A stretch of 64,000 nucleotides of DNA. Source: CAVXHQ01 sp963789535. Lineage in GTDB: Bacteria; Pseudomonadota; Alphaproteobacteria; Rhodobacterales; Rhodobacteraceae. This document shows positions 26,400 through 35,514 of this stretch, one piece after another. Within the stretch, counting starts at the first letter, position 1; the number at the start of each line of letters is the position of its first letter. Both the position numbers and the translations under genes were made by a program. Under the pieces are notes generated by a model, which was not told the DNA's origin, made no database searches, and was given only the letters and a program-made list of their open reading frames with translations. The stretch lies in NCBI GenBank assembly GCA_963789535.1, contig CAWBKU010000005.1, positions 1,054,001 through 1,118,000 on the forward strand, given 5' to 3'.

Positions 26400-27650
26400 T
26401 CAGCGTCGCCGTACCGATGGCAAATGTCCCGCCACGAGGTCGGCGACGCGACGGCCCCAGGCGTCCCAGTTCAGCCGCGCGTCGAATTCGGCCCGGCTCG
26501 AGCGGCGCAGGAGGTCGTAGCGGTCCGGTGCTGCAAGATAGCCTTCGATGATCCGGGCGAAGTCGCGCGCGCTTGCGCTGGGCGGCAGGGCATGGCCGTT
26601 GCGCCCTTCTTCGACCGGCACGCCGCCCGCGCCGAAACACAGCGACGGCAGGCCATAGGCCGAGGCCTCGCAGAAGGCGAAACCATAGCTCTCGAACGAC
26701 GGCAGGACGAGGAAATGCGCCCGCCGGAACGCCGCCTGAAACTGCGCGAACTCTGCGGGCACTTCCTTGTCGAGCGACGGGTGCACGGTGATCCGGCCCG
26801 CAGCCTCCGCATCGGGTGGAAGGTCGGGCGGCACGCAGCCGATCACCGTCAGGCGCGCATCGACGCCCGCGTCGCGCAGCCGCCGGTGGACGCGCAGCAC
26901 CATCGGCCCGCCCTTGGCGTGCCAGTCGCGCCCGACGAACAGCATCTCGACCGGCGCACCGGGCACGATGCGCGGCGGGTCGACCTCGGGCGCGGGCGTG
27001 TCGATGTTGGCGCCCCAGGGCACCGTCAGCGAGCGCGCGGGATCGAGGCCGTAGACCGCATCGGCCGCGCGCCGCTGCCAGCGCGAGGGCCAGAGCAGCA
27101 GGTCGGCGGCACGGAACGTGCGCGCCTCGGCCCGCGTGATGAGCGGGTCGATGAGGCGCGACGGCGCGAAGAACGACCCGAACTTCGCCCCGATGACCGA
27201 GTTGCGATAGACCGTCGGCGTCGCGTCGGCGGTAAAGATCGTGAGCACGCCCGGGGGAGGGACGACGCGGTGCAGCGACTGGAAGCTATAGGCACAAAAG
27301 AGCACGTCATAGGGCGCGCGGCGCAGTTCCGCCCCGACCCCCCGCGCCGTCAGCCGTCCGAAGAGCAGGTGCAGGCGCCAGCGCAGCCGCAGGTTCAGCG
27401 CCCAGGGCAGCCGCTCCATCAGGCGGCGCACCGGCTCTGCCGGTCCCCAGCCCTGCGACAGGATCTCGACCTCGCCGACGTGGGCGCGCAGGGCGTCGTA
27501 CATCCGCGCATTGCCGCCGGAATAGAGGTTGCGGTCCAGTGGGCTATGGTCGCACAGATAGGCGATGCGCAGCCGCGGCGCGGCGCGGTCGGACGCCGCC
27601 GGAACCACCGCGCGCACCGCGTCGGGCCTGCCGGTCGCCGGAAAATTCAT
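26400..27650 (-). CDS. Glycosyltransferase family 4 protein
   Basis: A 416-aa GT-B fold glycosyltransferase. Seen: LRIAYLCDHSPLDRNLYSGG (N-terminal donor/acceptor domain), VPWGANIDTPAPEV, PVEMLFVGRDWHAKGGPMVL, and the C-terminal EX7E region FCEASAYGLPSLCFGAGGVP. ATG 27650 (MNFPATG) was chosen; an in-frame alternative exists at 27683. No membrane segment. It is convergent with the ExoY-like gene and divergent from the Wzy-like gene, so it has its own promoter in 27651-27898. Sugar specificity unknown. Confidence 0.88.
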   Translation of the reverse strand: MNFPATGRPDAVRAVVPAASDRAAPRLRIAYLCDHSPLDRNLYSGGNARMYDALRAHVGEVEILSQGWGPAEPVRRLMERLPWALNLRLRWRLHLLFGRLTARGVGAELRRAPYDVLFCAYSFQSLHRVVPPPGVLTIFTADATPTVYRNSVIGAKFGSFFAPSRLIDPLITRAEARTFRAADLLLWPSRWQRRAADAVYGLDPARSLTVPWGANIDTPAPEVDPPRIVPGAPVEMLFVGRDWHAKGGPMVLRVHRRLRDAGVDARLTVIGCVPPDLPPDAEAAGRITVHPSLDKEVPAEFAQFQAAFRRAHFLVLPSFESYGFAFCEASAYGLPSLCFGAGGVPVEEGRNGHALPPSASARDFARIIEGYLAAPDRYDLLRRSSRAEFDARLNWDAWGRRVADLVAGHLPSVRRR

Positions 27651-27774
27651 GTCGTCATGGCCTGCACGTTCCCCAGCGGACATCTGCACCGATGATCTGC
27701 GATACCGGGCCGGTATCGGCCCCATTTCTCACCATCCGCTTACCCGTCGCCGACAACATGCCAAGGATTGACGC

Positions 27775-27808
27775 AAAAGTCACTTTTCTGCCCCATCCGG
27801 GGTATAGA
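27775..27808. promoter_or_regulatory. Inverted repeat and -10-like element in the GT4/Wzy divergent region
   Basis: A perfect dyad AAAAGT-C-ACTTTT at 27775-27787 is followed by TATAGA at 27803-27808, a good -10 hexamer for the + strand, 91 bp before the Wzy-like start. The -35 region (TCACTT, 17 bp upstream) is weak and lies inside the dyad, so a protein bound there could block or assist RNA polymerase. Prediction only. Confidence 0.4.
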
Positions 27809-27898
27809 AAACGCAGATGTGACCCGCCTCCGGCGTAGAAGATGGCATGCGATCCGGGCCACAACATGGCAGGGCCGCCACAGGAGGATCCCACCGGC

Positions 27899-29281
27899 AT
27901 GCCCAATGCCTTCGCCTATCTCGCGCTGATCCTCTGGCCGGTCGCGGCCATGGCGATCTTTCGCGCGCTGCCGCTCGGGCGGGCGCTGGTGGCGAGCCTG
28001 CTCGTCGCCTATCTCTTTCTGCCGCCGCCGCCTGCGGGGTTCGACTTTCCGTTGTTGCCGGCGCTGACCAAGGACACGATCCCCAATCTGGTGGCGATCG
28101 CGATCTGCCTCGTCCTCGCGAAGGAACCGATCCAGTGGCTGCCGCAGTCGGCCCTTGGCAAGGCGCTGGTCGTGATCTTCGTGATGGCACCGTTCATGAC
28201 GGTGCTGACGAATCAGGAGCCGGTGTTCTTCGGCCGTTCGGGCCTGCCCGGTCTGCGGTTCGCCGAGGCGGTGGCGATCTGCCTGCAACAGGCGCTGTTC
28301 GTGGCGCCGATGCTGCTCGCGCGCCACTTCCTCGTCGCCGAACGCGACCGCCGCGACGTGATGATCGCGCTCATGGCCGGTGGCCTCGTCTACTCGCTCC
28401 CCGCGCTCGTCGAGGTGCGCCTGTCGCCGCAGTTGAACCTCTGGATCTACGGCTATTTCCAGCACAGCTTCGAGCAGTCGATCCGCTTCGGCGGCTATCG
28501 CCCGCTGGTGTTCCTCTATCACGGCATCTGGCTGGCGTTCTTCCTGATGACCTCGGCCCTCGCCGCGACGGCCCTGATGCGCGCCGAGCGGAGCCGGGCG
28601 GCCTATGGCCTCGCCGCCGCCGCCGTCTATCTGCTGGCCGTGCTGTTCCTGTGCAAATCGACCGGCGCCATCCTCTATGCCGCGGCGTTCACGCCGGTCG
28701 TGGCGCTCCTCGGACAAAAGATCCAACTGCATATCGCCTTCGTCCTCGCGTTCCTCGCCGTGGCCTATCCGCTGCTCAAGGGCGCGGATCTCGTGCCGGT
28801 CGAGCGGATGCTGGCCGCCGCCGAAGAGATCAGCGCCGACCGCGCCGCCTCCTTGCGGTTCCGCTTCGACAACGAGGATCTGCTGCTCGAGCGGGCCTAT
28901 GAAAAGCCGGTGTTCGGCTGGGGAAGCTGGGGGCGCAACCACCTGCACGATCCGATCACCGGGCGGATCACCACCGTGACCGACGGCCGCTGGATCATCG
29001 TGATCGGCGTGTTCGGCTGGCTCGGGTTCATCGCCGAATTCGGCCTCCTGACGCTGCCTGTGTTCCTGATGTGGTGGCGCGGCATCCGGGGCGAGAGCGG
29101 GGATCTGTCGCCCTTTGCCGGGCCGATCGCGCTGATGCTGGCGATCAACGTGGTCGACCTCATTCCGAACGCCACGATCACGCCGGTGACGTTCCTCCTT
29201 GCGGGCACGCTGCTTGGCTATGCCGAACGCTATGTGCCGCGACGGCGCGCGCGATACGTCGCCTTCGAGACGGTCCTGTGA
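27899..29281 (+). CDS. Polysaccharide polymerase/O-antigen ligase-like membrane protein (Wzy-like)
   Basis: A 460-aa integral membrane protein with about 10-12 hydrophobic helices and a large loop around residues 325-375 containing YEKPVFGWGSWGRNHLHD, the kind of GWG-containing periplasmic loop seen in Wzy/WaaL-type proteins. Start ATG 27899 (MPNAFAYLALIL) is set by AGGAGG at 27882-27887; an upstream in-frame ATG is less likely. Expected to polymerise lipid-linked repeats on the periplasmic side. The stop overlaps the next glycosyltransferase as GTGA. Sequence of this class is poorly conserved, so the assignment rests on topology, the loop and context. Confidence 0.75.
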   Translation: MPNAFAYLALILWPVAAMAIFRALPLGRALVASLLVAYLFLPPPPAGFDFPLLPALTKDTIPNLVAIAICLVLAKEPIQWLPQSALGKALVVIFVMAPFMTVLTNQEPVFFGRSGLPGLRFAEAVAICLQQALFVAPMLLARHFLVAERDRRDVMIALMAGGLVYSLPALVEVRLSPQLNLWIYGYFQHSFEQSIRFGGYRPLVFLYHGIWLAFFLMTSALAATALMRAERSRAAYGLAAAAVYLLAVLFLCKSTGAILYAAAFTPVVALLGQKIQLHIAFVLAFLAVAYPLLKGADLVPVERMLAAAEEISADRAASLRFRFDNEDLLLERAYEKPVFGWGSWGRNHLHDPITGRITTVTDGRWIIVIGVFGWLGFIAEFGLLTLPVFLMWWRGIRGESGDLSPFAGPIALMLAINVVDLIPNATITPVTFLLAGTLLGYAERYVPRRRARYVAFETVL

Positions 29282-30624
29282 CCCCGCGCCCGAGGGTTCT
29301 GGTGCTCGCCGAGGCCGCGAACCCCGACTGGGTGAGCGTGCCGCTGGTCGGCTGGTCGCTGGCGCGGGCGCTGGACGAGGTGGCGGACGTGCATCTGGTG
29401 ACGCAGGTGCGCAACCGGGCGGCGATCCTGAACGCCGGTCTGGTCGAGGGCGTGGATTTCACCGTGATCGACAGCGAGCGGCTGGCGAAACCGATGTGGG
29501 CGCTGGGCCGCGCCCTGCGGATGGGCGAGGGCAAGGGCTGGACGGCGTTGCAGGCCGTCGGAGCGGTGTCCTATCCCTATTTCGAGCGCCTCGTCTGGCA
29601 GCGGTTCGGCCAGGATCTTGCTCACGGGATGTATGACGTCGTCCACCGGGTCACGCCGCTGTCGCCGACGCAGAACAGCCCGCTTGCCGCCCGCTGCGCC
29701 GCCCTCGGCATCCCCTTCGTGCTCGGCCCGCTGAACGGTGGCGTGCCCTGGCCCCGGGCCTTCGATGCTGCCCGCCGGGCCGAGCGCGAATGGCTGTCCT
29801 ATGCGCGCGGCGCCTACCGGATGCTGCCGGGACGGGCGCGGATGCTGGCGGCGGCGGGCGCCATCCTCGCCGGGTCGCGCCACACCGCCTCCGAAATCCC
29901 CGACCGGCACCGCGACAAGGTGATCTGGCTGCCCGAGAACGCCGTCGATCCGGCGCGGTTCAGCCGGGTCGCGGCGCGCGCGGACGGCCCGCTGCGCGCC
30001 TGTTTCATCGGGCGGATGGTGCCCTACAAGGGGCCGGACATGCTCCTTCAGGCGGCGGCGCCGCTGCTGCGCGACGGGCGGCTGGTGCTCGACATGATCG
30101 GCGACGGGCCGATGATGGGCGCGCTGCGGGCGCAGGCCGCCTCCCTCGGGGCGGGCGTCACCTTCCACGGCTGGCTGGCCCATGCGCAGGTGCAGGACGT
30201 CGCCTCCCGGTCGCAGGTCTTCGCGTTCCCCTCGGTGCGCGAATTCGGCGGCGGCGTGGTCCTCGAGGCGATGGCGCTGGGCCTCGCCCCGCTTGTCGTC
30301 GATTATGCGGGGCCGGGCGAACTCGTGCGGACGGGGACGGGATACACGGTGCCGCTTGGCGACCGCGCGGCCATCGTCGATGGGTTCACCGCCGCACTGG
30401 CGCGGCTGGCGGACCGCCCGGACGAGGTCGCCGCGACCGGCGCCGCCGCGCGGGCCGAGGTGCTGGCGCATTTCACCTGGTCGGCCAAGGCGGCGCAGGT
30501 GGCACAGGTCTACGACTGGGTTCTGGGCCGCCGCCCGGATGCCCCCCGCTTTGCCATCGGCGCCGCCGCCCCCGATACCGAACCCCTGACCCGTGCAGAA
30601 AGGACCGCCCGTGCCGCTTCGTAG
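29278..30624 (+). CDS. Glycosyltransferase family 4 protein
   Basis: A 448-aa cytosolic GT-B glycosyltransferase. GTG 29278 overlaps the Wzy-like stop. Seen: RVLVLAEAANPDWVSVPLVG, FVLGPLNGGVPWPRAF, LPENAVDPARFSR, ACFIGRMVPYKGPDMLLQA, and the EX7E motif EFGGGVVLEAMALGLAPLVV. The C-terminal tail extends about 30 residues beyond usual. It overlaps the following secreted protein's start by 14 bp. Probably adds one sugar of the repeat unit. Confidence 0.9.
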   Translation: MTPRPRVLVLAEAANPDWVSVPLVGWSLARALDEVADVHLVTQVRNRAAILNAGLVEGVDFTVIDSERLAKPMWALGRALRMGEGKGWTALQAVGAVSYPYFERLVWQRFGQDLAHGMYDVVHRVTPLSPTQNSPLAARCAALGIPFVLGPLNGGVPWPRAFDAARRAEREWLSYARGAYRMLPGRARMLAAAGAILAGSRHTASEIPDRHRDKVIWLPENAVDPARFSRVAARADGPLRACFIGRMVPYKGPDMLLQAAAPLLRDGRLVLDMIGDGPMMGALRAQAASLGAGVTFHGWLAHAQVQDVASRSQVFAFPSVREFGGGVVLEAMALGLAPLVVDYAGPGELVRTGTGYTVPLGDRAAIVDGFTAALARLADRPDEVAATGAAARAEVLAHFTWSAKAAQVAQVYDWVLGRRPDAPRFAIGAAAPDTEPLTRAERTARAAS

Positions 30625-33418
30625 CCTGATCGCCGCACTCCTCGTCACGCTCCTCGCCGCACCCGCCTCCGCACAGCGCGAGGTGCGGGCCTGGGTCTAT
30701 GGCAACAGCCTCGTGCATCACCTGACCGACACCGACGCCACCACCGTGCCCTACTGGCTGGCGATCCTCGCGCGCGCGGGCGGCAACGGACTGGCCCTGT
30801 CGGGCACCTGGGGATTCCTCGGCGATTTCGCCCGCGACCTGCCGCCCGAGCCGAAGTGGTCGTTCGCGGGCGTCACGCCAAGCTGGGACAGTGATCGTTT
30901 CGCGTTCCGCCGCGCCGGCATCGACACCGTCCTGATCACGCCGCCGAACTTCATCCAGTATCTGCCCGCCGATGCCCCCTACGACGACGGCACCGGCACC
31001 GAGGCGTCCCCCCTGTCAGACACCCTGCGGGTCATCGACTGGACGTCGAATCAGGCGCCGGGTGCCCTGTTCTGGATCTACGAGGGATGGGCCGAGATGG
31101 GCGGCGTCGTGGCCTATCCCCCCGATGCTGCCGATCTCGCGACCTATCAGGCCTTCAATGCCGCCGCCTACCATGACTGGTATCTGGATTACGTCGCGGC
31201 GATCCGCGCCGAACGGCCCGACCTCGAGGTCGGGCTGATCCCCGTCGCCTCGGTCCTCGCCCGGGTGCTGACCGAGACGCGGCTGTCCGAGCTGCCCGCC
31301 GGGGCGCTCTATTCCGACGACGCGCCGCATGGAACGGCGAACCTCTACTTCCTCGCCGCCCTCGTGACCTATGCCACCCTCTATGCCGAGGCGCCGCCCG
31401 CCGACCTCGACCTGCCCGACACCCTCGACCCGCTGATCCGCGAGACCTATCCGCAGATCGCGGCGGCGGTCTGGGCCGCGAGCACCGGTGCCGTCCTGCC
31501 CGATGCGGCACCCGCCCTCATCCCCGAAACCGGCCTCGCCGATCCGTCGCTCGCCATGGGCCTGAACGGCATCGCCGACTGGTCGACGCAGGCACCCTTC
31601 CTCGACCTGATGAAGACCGCGCGCCCGTGGATCGGCCATCTGCCCGGCCAATGGGGAGGCTGGGAGATGGAGCGCCTCATGGCAGAGGGGCACCTCTCGC
31701 CCGAGGGCTGGCCGCTGTCCCTGCCCGACGGCGTCGAGGCGATCGAGGCGTTCATCCTGACCGATCAGCCCGCCGCCGCGACCTCGCTGGCCGGGCGGTA
31801 TGTCGTGACGTGGGCCGGGCAGGGCGCGCTTTCCGTCACCGGCATCGCGCGCGATATCGAGGCGGCGCCGGGGCGGATCACCTTCGGCTACCGGCCCGGC
31901 GAGGGCCTCGTCGCGATCCGGATCGAGGGCGTCGATGCCGCCGACCCGATCCGCGACATCCGCGTCGTGCGGACGGACCGCGAGGCGATGGCCGACGCGG
32001 GTGCCGTGTTCAACCCCGACTGGATCGCGCGGGTCCGCGACCTGCGGGGCGTGCGGTTCATGGACTGGATGATGACGAACGGATCGCCGCAGGTGACATG
32101 GGCCGACCGGCCGCTGACGACCGATTTTTCCTACGTCTGGCGCGGCGTTCCCGCCGAGACGATGGTGCGCCTCGCCAACGAGATCGGCGCCGACCCGTGG
32201 TTCACCCTGCCGCACAGGGCCGACGACGACTATGTCGCCCGGTTCGCAGCACTGGTGCACGCGGGGCTCGACCCCCGGCTGCGCGTCACCGCCGAATGGT
32301 CCAACGAGGTCTGGAACTTCATCTTTCCGCAGGCGATCTGGGCGCAGGAGCAGGCGCGGGCGCGCTGGGGCGCGGACGCGGGCGACGATGCCTGGATGCA
32401 ATATGCGGGCCTGCGGGCGGCGCAGGTCGCCGATATCTGGGCCGCCGAATATGGCGCGGACGCCGACCGCCTGATCCGCGTGGTCGCCACCCACACCGGT
32501 TGGCCGGGGCTGGAAGAGCCATTGCTCGAGGCGCCGCTCGCCGTGGCCGAGGGGCTGGCCCGCCCGGCGGACAGCTTCGACGCCTACGCCGTCACCGGCT
32601 ATTTCGGGTTCGAGATCGGCGAGGATGCGCGGGCCGAAGAATTGCTCGGCTGGATCGCCGACGGCACCGCGACGACGCGTGTGACCGCCGAGTTGCGCGC
32701 CGGATCGGTCGCCGAACTGACGGACGACATCTGGCCCTATCACGCGGACGTCGCCGACCGATACGGCCTGACGCTCCTGATGTACGAAGGCGGCAGCCAT
32801 GTCGCGGGGCACGGGTTGCAGAGCCTCGACGACCGCCTGACCGCCTTCTACACGGCCTACAACTACGGACCCGAGATGGCCGCGCTCTATGCCGACCTGC
32901 TCACCGACTGGACGGCGCTGGGGGCCGGGCCGTTCAACGCCTTCGTCGACGTGGCCGCGCCGACGCAGTTCGGCTCCTGGGGTGCGCTGCGGCATCTGGA
33001 CGACAGCAATCCGCGCTGGTCCACTTTGATGGCCTGGAACGCCGTCCCGACCGGCCTGCCGCGCGCCGGGGGGACGTTCCTGCACGGCGTCGTGCGGATC
33101 GGCGCCGATGCGGGCGACACGCTGATCGGGACGCCCGAAGAGGACGTGCTGATGGGTGGCACGGGCGACGATGTGTTGCGCACCTTGGGCGGTGCCGACA
33201 TCGTCCATGGCGGGCCGGGCACGGATATCGCCCTGCTGCCCGGTGTGGCAGAGGACTACGTCCTCGGTTGGGAGGGGGCGACCGCCTTGCTGACCCGTGA
33301 CGGGCAGACGATCCGCCTGACCTCCGTCGAACGGCTTGGTTACGGCGATACGGAACCGACGCTGAACACCGGCCTGTTTGGCCGGGGCGAGGTCTATGTC
33401 CTCGAGCCGCCCGAATGA
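30611..33418 (+). CDS. Secreted SGNH-like / clan GH-A glycosidase-like protein with C-terminal RTX repeats
   Basis: A 935-aa exported protein. GTG 30611 follows AGGA by six bases and yields the signal peptide MPLRSLIAALLVTLLAAPAS, cleaved before QREV. Three parts are visible. (1) About 25-330: an SGNH-like domain opening WVYGNSLVHHLT. (2) About 460-770: a TIM-barrel-like region with ADPWFTLPH, EWSNEVWNF (Asn565-Glu566, the Asn-Glu pair of clan GH-A acid/base sites) and LMYEGGSH (Glu726, possible nucleophile). (3) About 820-925: RTX-like calcium-binding turns GGTGDDVLRTLGGAD. Its place between polysaccharide genes suggests it trims, remodels or binds the exopolysaccharide outside the cell. Enzymatic roles are inferred. 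Confidence 0.75.
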   Translation: MPLRSLIAALLVTLLAAPASAQREVRAWVYGNSLVHHLTDTDATTVPYWLAILARAGGNGLALSGTWGFLGDFARDLPPEPKWSFAGVTPSWDSDRFAFRRAGIDTVLITPPNFIQYLPADAPYDDGTGTEASPLSDTLRVIDWTSNQAPGALFWIYEGWAEMGGVVAYPPDAADLATYQAFNAAAYHDWYLDYVAAIRAERPDLEVGLIPVASVLARVLTETRLSELPAGALYSDDAPHGTANLYFLAALVTYATLYAEAPPADLDLPDTLDPLIRETYPQIAAAVWAASTGAVLPDAAPALIPETGLADPSLAMGLNGIADWSTQAPFLDLMKTARPWIGHLPGQWGGWEMERLMAEGHLSPEGWPLSLPDGVEAIEAFILTDQPAAATSLAGRYVVTWAGQGALSVTGIARDIEAAPGRITFGYRPGEGLVAIRIEGVDAADPIRDIRVVRTDREAMADAGAVFNPDWIARVRDLRGVRFMDWMMTNGSPQVTWADRPLTTDFSYVWRGVPAETMVRLANEIGADPWFTLPHRADDDYVARFAALVHAGLDPRLRVTAEWSNEVWNFIFPQAIWAQEQARARWGADAGDDAWMQYAGLRAAQVADIWAAEYGADADRLIRVVATHTGWPGLEEPLLEAPLAVAEGLARPADSFDAYAVTGYFGFEIGEDARAEELLGWIADGTATTRVTAELRAGSVAELTDDIWPYHADVADRYGLTLLMYEGGSHVAGHGLQSLDDRLTAFYTAYNYGPEMAALYADLLTDWTALGAGPFNAFVDVAAPTQFGSWGALRHLDDSNPRWSTLMAWNAVPTGLPRAGGTFLHGVVRIGADAGDTLIGTPEEDVLMGGTGDDVLRTLGGADIVHGGPGTDIALLPGVAEDYVLGWEGATALLTRDGQTIRLTSVERLGYGDTEPTLNTGLFGRGEVYVLEPPE

Positions 33419-34615
33419 GCCGCCAAGATCGCCCCGATCAGCGTCTCTGCCCCCCGCGCCGCGCCGAACCCCTCGACGATGCGGGCGCGCCCTGCCGCCG
33501 ACAGGCGCCGGGCGAGGCCCGGATCGTCGGCGATGCGGGCGATGGCGCGGGCCAGTGCCTCGGGATCCTTCGGCGGCACGAGGATACCGCTCACCCCGTC
33601 CTCGATCAGTTCCGCCACGCCGCCCGCGTTCGTGCCCACCGTCGGCACGCCCATGCTCATCGCCTCCATATAGGCGACGCCCAGCGGCTCGTGGAAACTT
33701 GCCAGCGCAAAGATATCGGCGACCAGCAGGCGACTCGCGCACCGCCCCCCCGTCGATGGCGCCGAGCAGGCGGACGGGGCCGCCGAGGCCGAGTTCGACG
33801 ATCTTCGCCGCCAGCACCGCGCGAAATCCCGAACCGCCCGCATCGTCCTCGCCCGCGATGTCGAGGGTCACGTCGCGCCCCGCGCCGCGCAGGATCGCGA
33901 CGGCCTGCATCAGATCGGCGTGCCCCTTCACGACGTTCAGCCGCGCGCAGGAAAACAGGCGCAGCGGACCGCCGGGCACGGGGGGGACATAGGGCGAGGG
34001 CCGCGACAGACGCCCGGTATCGACGCCCATCGGCTGGCGATGGATCGCGGCGGGCAGGGCATCGGGCATCGCGGCGCGCATCTCGGCGATGAGCCGGTCG
34101 GTGATGATTGTGGCGAAGGCGGCCCCGCGCCACTTGAACCGCTGCCCCGGGCCATAGTCCGAGAGCGGCCCGTGCAGCGTCAGCGAATAGGACGGCCCGC
34201 CCATCTGCCGGGCCAGCGCGGCGATGAGGGCCGCGCGTCCGCAGGAGTGGACGTGGATATGCGTCAGGCCATGGCGTCTCGCCGAGCCGACGAGTTGCCG
34301 CGCCGCCGGGGCCGCAAGCAGGACGTCGCGCCAGAAGGCGCGCGGTTCGCGCTCGCGGCGCAAGATGCCCCACGGCACCCGGGGCAGGGCGCGCAGCGCG
34401 TTGGCGAGGTTCACCCGCCCGAGATATTCGGTCCGCGCCATCGCCTCGCCCGACCAGTCATGCGCGATGAGGCCGGGGGCCGGGCGCCGGGTGCTCAACA
34501 GGTGCACGTGATGGCCGCGCGCCTCGAGTTCGAGGATCTCGCGCCAGAAGAAGACATGCGTCTGCCCCGGGAACTGCGGAACGAGGTATCCGAGGCGAAG
34601 TCTGTCGGTGGCCAT
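33394..34615 (-). pseudogene. Glycosyltransferase family 4 protein, one-base frameshift
   Basis: A 406-aa GT-B glycosyltransferase once a single extra base (A at 33733 on the + strand) is ignored. The N-terminal part reads RLRLGYLVPQFPGQTHVFFW, IHVHSCGRAALIAALARQMG and RLFSCARLNVVKGHADLMQA. After DGGAVRE the frame must shift to continue LLVADIFALASFHEPLGVAY, with the EX7E Glu pair and the C-terminal AELIEDGVSGILVPPKDPEA. The N-terminal block resembles colanic-acid-type transferases. The 3' end overlaps the RTX protein's 3' end by 25 bp (convergent). Confidence 0.87.
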
Positions 34616-34692
34616 GGGGGGCGGACTGTCCTGATGCGGTCGCGCGCGACACTGGCCCGTGCGGACCGCAGCGTCAAAGCCAAAGCGGCGCG

Positions 34693-35514
34693 ATGCTGAG
34701 CATCATCATCCCCGCCAGCAACGAGGCTGGTCTCATCGGGCCCTGCCTCGACGCTCTCCTCGCCTCGACCGGACCGGCGCGCGCCGAGGTGATCGTCGCG
34801 GCGAACGGCTGCACCGACCGGACCGCCGCCATCGCAGAAGGCCACCGGGCCGCGGCAGAGGCGCGGGGCTGGACCCTGCGGGTGCTCGACCTCGCGCAGG
34901 GCGGCAAGATCGGCGCGCTCAATGCCGCCGATGCCGTCGCCACCGGCGCGACCCGCGCCTATCTGGACGCCGACGTGACCGTCTCGCCGGGCCTGATGGC
35001 GGCCCTCGCCGCCGTCCTCGACCGCCCGGACCCGGCCTATGCCAGCGGTCGGGTGCGCATCACCGGCGGCCCCGGCCGGATCAGCCGGGCCTATGCCCGC
35101 CTCTGGTCGCGCGTGCCGTTCATGACCCACGGCGTCCCCGGCTGCGGCCTCTTTGCCGTCAACGCCGCCGGTCGCGCCCGCTGGGGCACATTCCCCGACA
35201 TCATCTCGGACGACACCTTCGTGCGCCTGTCGTTCGCCCCCCACGAACGCCACCGCGTCACGCATCTCTACGACTGGCCCATCGCCCCCACTTTCGCCCG
35301 CCTCGTCGCCGTCCGGCGCCGTCAGGACACCGGCGTCGCCGAGGTCGCCGCCCTCGATCCGGCGCTGTCCGCCCGCGACGGCACGCCGCCGCTGCGGGCC
35401 GCGGGGGCGCTGAAACTCGCCCTTGGGGATCCGGCCGGTTTTGCCGTATACGCCGCCGTGGCACTCGCCGTGCGGTTGCGCGGCCCGGAACGCGAATGGA
35501 CCAGAAGCCGATGA
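34693..35514 (+). CDS. Glycosyltransferase family 2 protein
   Basis: A 273-aa GT-A glycosyltransferase. Seen: MLSIIIPASNEAGLIGPCLD, VIVAANGCTDRTAAIAEGH, GGKIGALNAADAV and the DxD metal motif YLDADVTVSPGLM; further HGVPGCGLFAVN and ISDDTFVRLSF match the acceptor part. A single weakly hydrophobic C-terminal stretch may associate with the membrane. The start at 34693 lies 77 bp from the divergent GT4 start. The stop overlaps the flippase start as ATGA. Confidence 0.9.
   Translation: MLSIIIPASNEAGLIGPCLDALLASTGPARAEVIVAANGCTDRTAAIAEGHRAAAEARGWTLRVLDLAQGGKIGALNAADAVATGATRAYLDADVTVSPGLMAALAAVLDRPDPAYASGRVRITGGPGRISRAYARLWSRVPFMTHGVPGCGLFAVNAAGRARWGTFPDIISDDTFVRLSFAPHERHRVTHLYDWPIAPTFARLVAVRRRQDTGVAEVAALDPALSARDGTPPLRAAGALKLALGDPAGFAVYAAVALAVRLRGPEREWTRSR

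Noticed and set aside
31016..34615. A 1199-codon - strand frame opposite the secreted RTX protein
   Set aside because: Only its first ~300 codons (a GT4) have family patterns; the rest is a GC-rich shadow of the + strand gene and follows a frameshift.
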